From contig DAHUZG010000355.1 of NCBI GenBank assembly GCA_027306715.1, forward strand, positions 1 to 16,145: a stretch of 16,145 nucleotides of DNA. Direction: 5' to 3'. Positions within the stretch are counted from its first letter, which is position 1, and each line of letters starts with the position of its first letter. The stretch comes from Acidimicrobiaceae bacterium. GTDB lineage: Bacteria > Actinomycetota > Acidimicrobiia > Acidimicrobiales > Bog-793. Of the stretch, positions 12,867 through 16,145 are shown piece after piece. Made by a program: the position numbers and the translations under genes. A model generated the notes under the pieces. That model searched no databases. It was not told the origin of the DNA and was given only the letters and a program-made list of their open reading frames with translations.

Positions 12867-14736
12867 GGAAGATCAGGCCGGCGCCCCCGACGCCGCCGGC
12901 GCGGCGCCGGCGGCGCCGATGAGCGTCGAGCGTGACCTCGCGGTCGTCACCCGTGACGGGACGGTCCTCAGAGCAGACGTGTTCCGTCCCGAGGGGCAGG
13001 CCGGGCTCCCGGTGATCCTCTCGATCAGCCCCTACGGCAAGGACATCTCCTGGCTCGACCGCTACCCCGACCACGGCTTCGAGCTCAGTCCTCTCGCCGT
13101 CTGGGAGACGCCCGACCCCGCGTGGTGGGTCCCGAAGGGCTACGCCCTGGCCCGCCTCGACCCCCGTGGCATCGGCAACTCCGAAGGGATGCTCGACCCC
13201 TTGAGCGCGCTGGACACCGCCGACCACTACGACGCCATCGAATGGCTGGCCTCACAGCCGTGGTGCAACGGCAAGGTCGGCCTGCTCGGTGTCTCGTTCT
13301 ACGCCATCGTGCAGTGGAAGGTCGCCGCGCTGGCGCCGCCGCATCTCGCCGCCATCGTCCCGTGGGAAGGCGCCAACGACCTCTACCGCGACTGGACCCA
13401 CCAGGGCGGGATCTACGCCGACGGCTTCATCGACTTCTGGTGGCAGCACCACTTCATCGAGCAGCCCGTGCTCGGGGCGCCGCCGGCGGTCAACTGGCGT
13501 GACGAGCTCCCTCTCCGGCCACTCGACGACGAGTGGTACCGCGAGCGCTCCGCCGAGCTCGAGCGGATCGAGGTGCCGCTGCTCTCGGTGGGCAACTGGG
13601 GCGCCTTCCACCTGCACCTGCGCGGCAACGTCGAAGGCTTCGCCCGCGCCCGCTCGCCCGAGCGCCGGCTGGTGATGCTCACCGGCTCGCACCTCGACCC
13701 GTTCTACACCGAGTGGGGCAAGGCCGAGCAGCTGCGCTTTCTCGACCACTTCCTGCGTGGCGAGGACAACGGCGTCAAGGACGAAGCCCCGGTGCGGCTC
13801 GCGGTGCGCCACGGCAACGAGATCGAGTGGCGTGACGAGTGGGAGTGGCCGCTCGCCCGGACGCAGTGGACCAAGCGCTACCTCGACGCCGGCGACTGCT
13901 CGCTTCGCGGCGAGCCGCCCGTCGCTCAGGCCGAGACGAGCTATCCCTCGCCGCAGGGCGCCGCCGCGTTCGACGCCGAGCCGGTGAGCGAGCCGACGGA
14001 GCTGACCGGGCCGGTCTGTCTGCGGGTGTGGGTCTCTTCGAGCACCGAGGACGCCGACCTGTTCGTCTCGCTGCGCCAGATCGGTGCTGACGGGACGGAG
14101 ATCTTCGGCATCGGTCCACGCGGCGGCCCGGTCCCGATGGCGCTCGGCTGGCTGCGCGCCTCGCACCGGCGACTCGACCCAAAGCGCTCACTGCCGTACC
14201 GGCCGTGGCACACCCACGACGATCCCGAGCCCCTCGTCCCCGGTGAGCCCACCGCCCTCGACGTCGAGATCTGGCCGACCTCGATGGTGCTCGCGCCGGG
14301 GCAGCACCTGCGCCTCGAGCTGCGCGCCAACGACGAGCACATGGCGCCGCTCACCCACGGCCACCCCGCCGACCGGCCGCCGGAGCGCATCGCCGGCACC
14401 GTGAGGGTCCACACCGGGCCCGGGCACGACGGCTGGTTGCTGCTCCCGGTGATCCCCGCCGATCCGTCCCGTCCCCCGAGCGGCGTGCGGCTGCGCGCGG
14501 CCCCGACACGGGCGCCGGCCGCAGCCGGAGCCACCGGCCGTGTGCACACCCTCGTCTCCGAAGGGCTGTGGACCACCGAGCTCGAGGGCTACGGGCAGAT
14601 CTCCCGCTACCCCGACCGCGAGGAGGCCATCGCCGCCGGCTGCGAGCGGGCACGGCGCAGCCGGGTGGTGCACGTCGTGCACCACGCCGACGGCTCGGTG
14701 GACGAGGTCCACGACCACGGGGCGGAGCTGGGCTGA
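12856..14736 (+). CDS. CocE/NonD family serine hydrolase, copy 2, with C-terminal DUF2188-like domain
   Basis: This is a 626-residue protein. The alpha/beta-hydrolase domain (about 22-305) has ADVFRPEG (40-47), RLDPRGIGNSEG (100-111) and nucleophile S147 in GLLGVSFYAI; H279 in TGSHLDP is a candidate catalytic histidine. The jelly-roll domain (about 312-535) includes GWLRASHRRLDP (431-442). After an Ala/Pro linker comes an extra domain of about 60 residues (560-623) with a DUF2188 pattern: an opening strand RVHTLV, then DREEAIAAGCERARRS, then VVHHADGSVDEVHDHG. The start ATG at 12856 has GAGG five bases upstream and overlaps the stop of copy 1 by 11 bp; an ATG at codon 22 lacks a ribosome-binding site. 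The paralogues share WC(S/N)GKVG, PPHLA and PWEG blocks, so an old tandem duplication is likely. The substrate is unknown. Confidence 0.9.
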   Translation: MSAEEDQAGAPDAAGAAPAAPMSVERDLAVVTRDGTVLRADVFRPEGQAGLPVILSISPYGKDISWLDRYPDHGFELSPLAVWETPDPAWWVPKGYALARLDPRGIGNSEGMLDPLSALDTADHYDAIEWLASQPWCNGKVGLLGVSFYAIVQWKVAALAPPHLAAIVPWEGANDLYRDWTHQGGIYADGFIDFWWQHHFIEQPVLGAPPAVNWRDELPLRPLDDEWYRERSAELERIEVPLLSVGNWGAFHLHLRGNVEGFARARSPERRLVMLTGSHLDPFYTEWGKAEQLRFLDHFLRGEDNGVKDEAPVRLAVRHGNEIEWRDEWEWPLARTQWTKRYLDAGDCSLRGEPPVAQAETSYPSPQGAAAFDAEPVSEPTELTGPVCLRVWVSSSTEDADLFVSLRQIGADGTEIFGIGPRGGPVPMALGWLRASHRRLDPKRSLPYRPWHTHDDPEPLVPGEPTALDVEIWPTSMVLAPGQHLRLELRANDEHMAPLTHGHPADRPPERIAGTVRVHTGPGHDGWLLLPVIPADPSRPPSGVRLRAAPTRAPAAAGATGRVHTLVSEGLWTTELEGYGQISRYPDREEAIAAGCERARRSRVVHVVHHADGSVDEVHDHGAELG

Positions 14737-14764
14737 TCGCCCGCCCCGCCCGTGGCCGACCCGG

Positions 14765-15541
14765 TCAGGGGCGTGCTTGCTCAGCAGCGGCCGGCTCGAG
14801 CAGCTGCGGCCCGTCGTTGGCGGTGCTGCCGACGAGGGGGCGCACCCGGTACGAGGCAAGGGTGCCCGCCGGCGAGTGGACGAGCAGGGCCTGCAGGCGA
14901 GCGGCGTCCCGCTCCTCGGGATCGAGCCAGGTGCTGACATCGGAAGGATCGAGCACGACCGGCTGGCGGTCGTGGACGAACGAGACGTCAGGCCCGGCGG
15001 CGGCGGTGATGACCGCCAAGGTGCGCAGCCACGGCTCGTCAGGCGTCCGGCGCCACGTCTCCCAGAGGCCGGCGAAGGCGAGCGGGGCGCCGTCGGCGCG
15101 GCTGAAGACGTACGGCTGGCGAGAGCGGCCCTCTCGGCGCCACTCGTAGAACGCCGTCGCCGGGACGATCAGCCGCCGCGAGCGGAACGCGGAGCGGAAG
15201 AGCGGCTGGCGCGCCACGGTCTCGGCGCGGGCGTTGAAAGCGCGCGCCCCCGAGTGGATGTCCGACGACCACGAGGGCACGAGCCCCCAGCGATACGCCC
15301 GGATGTGCCGGTGCTGCCCGGCGGCTCCGCCCTCTCCGAGCTCCTCGCCCGAGTCGTCCTCGCAGGCCTTGGCGGGCCGGCACCGCCGGGACGGTCCGTC
15401 GGCGACGACACCGAGCACCGCCTCGGTGGGCGGCACGTTGTAGCGCGCCAGCGCGGCTCGGCCGAGCTCGGAGTCGGGAACGGCGGCGAAGTAGCTCGCC
15501 AGCTCCTCGACCGGTGTCGCCGAGACGTAGCGACCGCACAC
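14765..15541 (-). CDS. SRAP domain protein (YedK/HMCES-like abasic-site DNA-protein crosslink protein)
   Basis: This is a 258-residue protein starting at GTG 15541, so the chain begins (f)Met-Cys-Gly-Arg-Tyr. After removal of the initiator, Cys2 is the residue that forms a thiazolidine crosslink with abasic sites in single-stranded DNA, shielding them during replication. Other active-site positions are present: N35 in YNVPPTE, FNARAET (102-108), E133 in AFYEW and H190 in FVHDRQPVVL. The protein normally has no export signal. Residues 49-79 form an acidic, Cys-containing insertion (EDDSGEELGEGG) between core strands. A longer in-frame form from an upstream ATG is rejected because it would bury the catalytic Cys. 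It lies 16 bp downstream of a 65-codon ORF and converges with the CocE operon, with a 28-bp gap in which no clear terminator is seen. Confidence 0.95.
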   Translation of the reverse strand: MCGRYVSATPVEELASYFAAVPDSELGRAALARYNVPPTEAVLGVVADGPSRRCRPAKACEDDSGEELGEGGAAGQHRHIRAYRWGLVPSWSSDIHSGARAFNARAETVARQPLFRSAFRSRRLIVPATAFYEWRREGRSRQPYVFSRADGAPLAFAGLWETWRRTPDEPWLRTLAVITAAAGPDVSFVHDRQPVVLDPSDVSTWLDPEERDAARLQALLVHSPAGTLASYRVRPLVGSTANDGPQLLEPAAAEQARP

Positions 15542-15557
15542 GAGCCGACGGCCGCTC

Positions 15558-15755
15558 TCAGGCCCCCAAGGCGGCGAGCGTCGAGCCGGCGAGCTCGACG
15601 GTCTCCGGCTCGGGCGAGGCGGTGATCTCCGCCGGCTCACGCCCGGCCGTGGCGAGGCACGACGCGTGCCCGAGCAGCTTGTCGTCGGGAGCATCGCAGT
15701 AGCTGAAGCTCGGGACCTGGCGAGGCAGACCCAGCACTGGGGCGTAAAAGGCCAT
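15558..15755 (-). CDS. Hypothetical 65-residue protein
   Basis: I do not recognise this protein. The ATG at 15755 lies nine bases after the asparaginase stop, and the TGA is 16 bp before the SRAP start, so it fills the only gap in a tight minus-strand unit. The codons mostly end in G or C, as in neighbouring real genes. The sequence has an aromatic N-terminal part (MAFYAPVLGLPRQVPSFSY), two cysteines (residues 20 and 33) and an acidic/Ala-rich C-terminus, with no membrane segment. A ribosome-binding site is weak (AGGA close to the ATG). It could instead be a non-coding spacer with a chance ORF. Confidence 0.5.
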   Translation of the reverse strand: MAFYAPVLGLPRQVPSFSYCDAPDDKLLGHASCLATAGREPAEITASPEPETVELAGSTLAALGA

Positions 15756-15764
15756 GGTCCTGTT

Positions 15765-16145
15765 CTACCCGGAGAGCACCGAGAAGCGGGCAGCGATCTC
15801 CGACCGTCCGGCGCCGGCGGCGAGCAGGGCGAGGAGGAGGAGCCGGGCCTTTCCTGCCGGCAGCCATCCCGCCCCGATCAGGCCCCGGCGGGCGAGGTCG
15901 ATCTCGCCCCCTTCGAAGCCGTAGGTCGAGCGCAGCAGCGCACCGGCGCCGACGCGGGAGGCGATCACAACTGGCACCGATTGTGCTAGCTCTCCGAGCA
16001 GTCGCGCCGCCGCCACGCTGACGTGGCCGGCGCCCGCCGCTTCGACCACGAGCCCGTCGAAGCCTGCGGCGGCGGCCGCCTCGAGCAGGCGCGGCCCCTC
16101 GCCGAGCGCTGTCCTCACGATCGCCACCTCGGGGAGCCGGTCCGC
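15765..16145 (-). CDS. L-asparaginase, C-terminal part (5' end off the window)
   Basis: The 126 visible residues are the C-terminal domain of an asparaginase/glutaminase-fold enzyme, which hydrolyses asparagine to aspartate and ammonia. GFDGLVVEAAGAGHVS is the inter-subunit strand-turn of the family. PVVIASRVGAG with STYGFEGGEIDLARRGLI and the KARLLLLALL helix follow in the expected order. The reading frame continues to the last base of the window, so the N-terminal domain with the two catalytic threonines lies beyond it; activity cannot be judged. An internal GTG at 16127 is not the true start, since conserved sequence continues upstream (RLPEVAIV). The stop is TAG at 15765-15767. Confidence 0.88.
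   Translation of the reverse strand, partial: ADRLPEVAIVRTALGEGPRLLEAAAAAGFDGLVVEAAGAGHVSVAAARLLGELAQSVPVVIASRVGAGALLRSTYGFEGGEIDLARRGLIGAGWLPAGKARLLLLALLAAGAGRSEIAARFSVLSG

Noticed and set aside
15542..15694. 51-codon N-terminal extension of the SRAP protein
   Set aside because: SRAP proteins need Cys at position 2; the extension is Arg/Ser/Pro-rich and overlaps the 65-codon ORF.

Overview
The window is about 16 kb of very GC-rich DNA with dense, mostly short-spaced genes, GTG starts, overlapping start/stop codons and strongly G/C-biased third codon positions. The gene content points to a high-GC actinobacterium: an ABC-F protein of the mycobacterial Rv1473 kind, a membrane-anchored HtrA with a proline-rich cytoplasmic tail, a Fur-family regulator and a YfhO-like membrane protein. 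An Acidimicrobiia-type host is possible, but the sequence alone does not prove it. I see no rRNA, tRNA, CRISPR array, insertion sequence, phage gene or origin.

Layout, left to right. (1) 1-2581, minus strand: a three-gene unit reading towards the left edge. It holds a DHRS12-like short-chain dehydrogenase, an FAD-dependent amine-oxidase-like oxidoreductase (COG2907 type) and the first 41 codons of a DUF1365 protein whose GTG start overlaps the preceding stop codon. In many bacteria this set sits next to a cyclopropane-fatty-acid-synthase-like methyltransferase, so a membrane-lipid modification operon probably continues off the left end. (2) 2676-6439, plus strand: an ABC-F ATPase, a membrane-anchored HtrA/DegP-like serine protease and a Fur-family repressor that starts a few bases after the protease stop. 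Two small hairpins lie between the first two genes. (3) 6520-8799, plus strand: a large multi-spanning YfhO/GT-C-like membrane protein. Its 3' end overlaps, tail to tail, the end of the next gene. (4) 8786-9826, minus strand: a secreted NMT1/THI5/SsuA-like substrate-binding protein with no permease or ATPase gene beside it. (5) 9827-10157: a 331-bp divergent control region with a near-perfect 19-bp palindrome, a candidate minus-strand promoter, a long stem-loop and two short tandem repeats. (6) 10158-14736, plus strand: a tight three-gene operon of a 4,5-dihydroxyphthalate-decarboxylase-like protein and two divergent CocE/NonD hydrolases. The second hydrolase carries an extra C-terminal DUF2188-like domain. 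(7) 14765-16145, minus strand: an SRAP-domain (YedK/HMCES) DNA-protein-crosslink protein, a 65-residue unknown ORF and the C-terminal third of an L-asparaginase that enters from the right edge.

The most distinctive locus is regions 4 to 6. A solute-binding protein faces an operon of one binding-protein-fold 'decarboxylase' and two serine hydrolases across a control region with a clear operator-like palindrome. I read it as an uptake and catabolism cassette for an unidentified ester or amide, possibly an aromatic acid ester. The substrate is inference. The remaining genes are recognisable housekeeping or stress functions.
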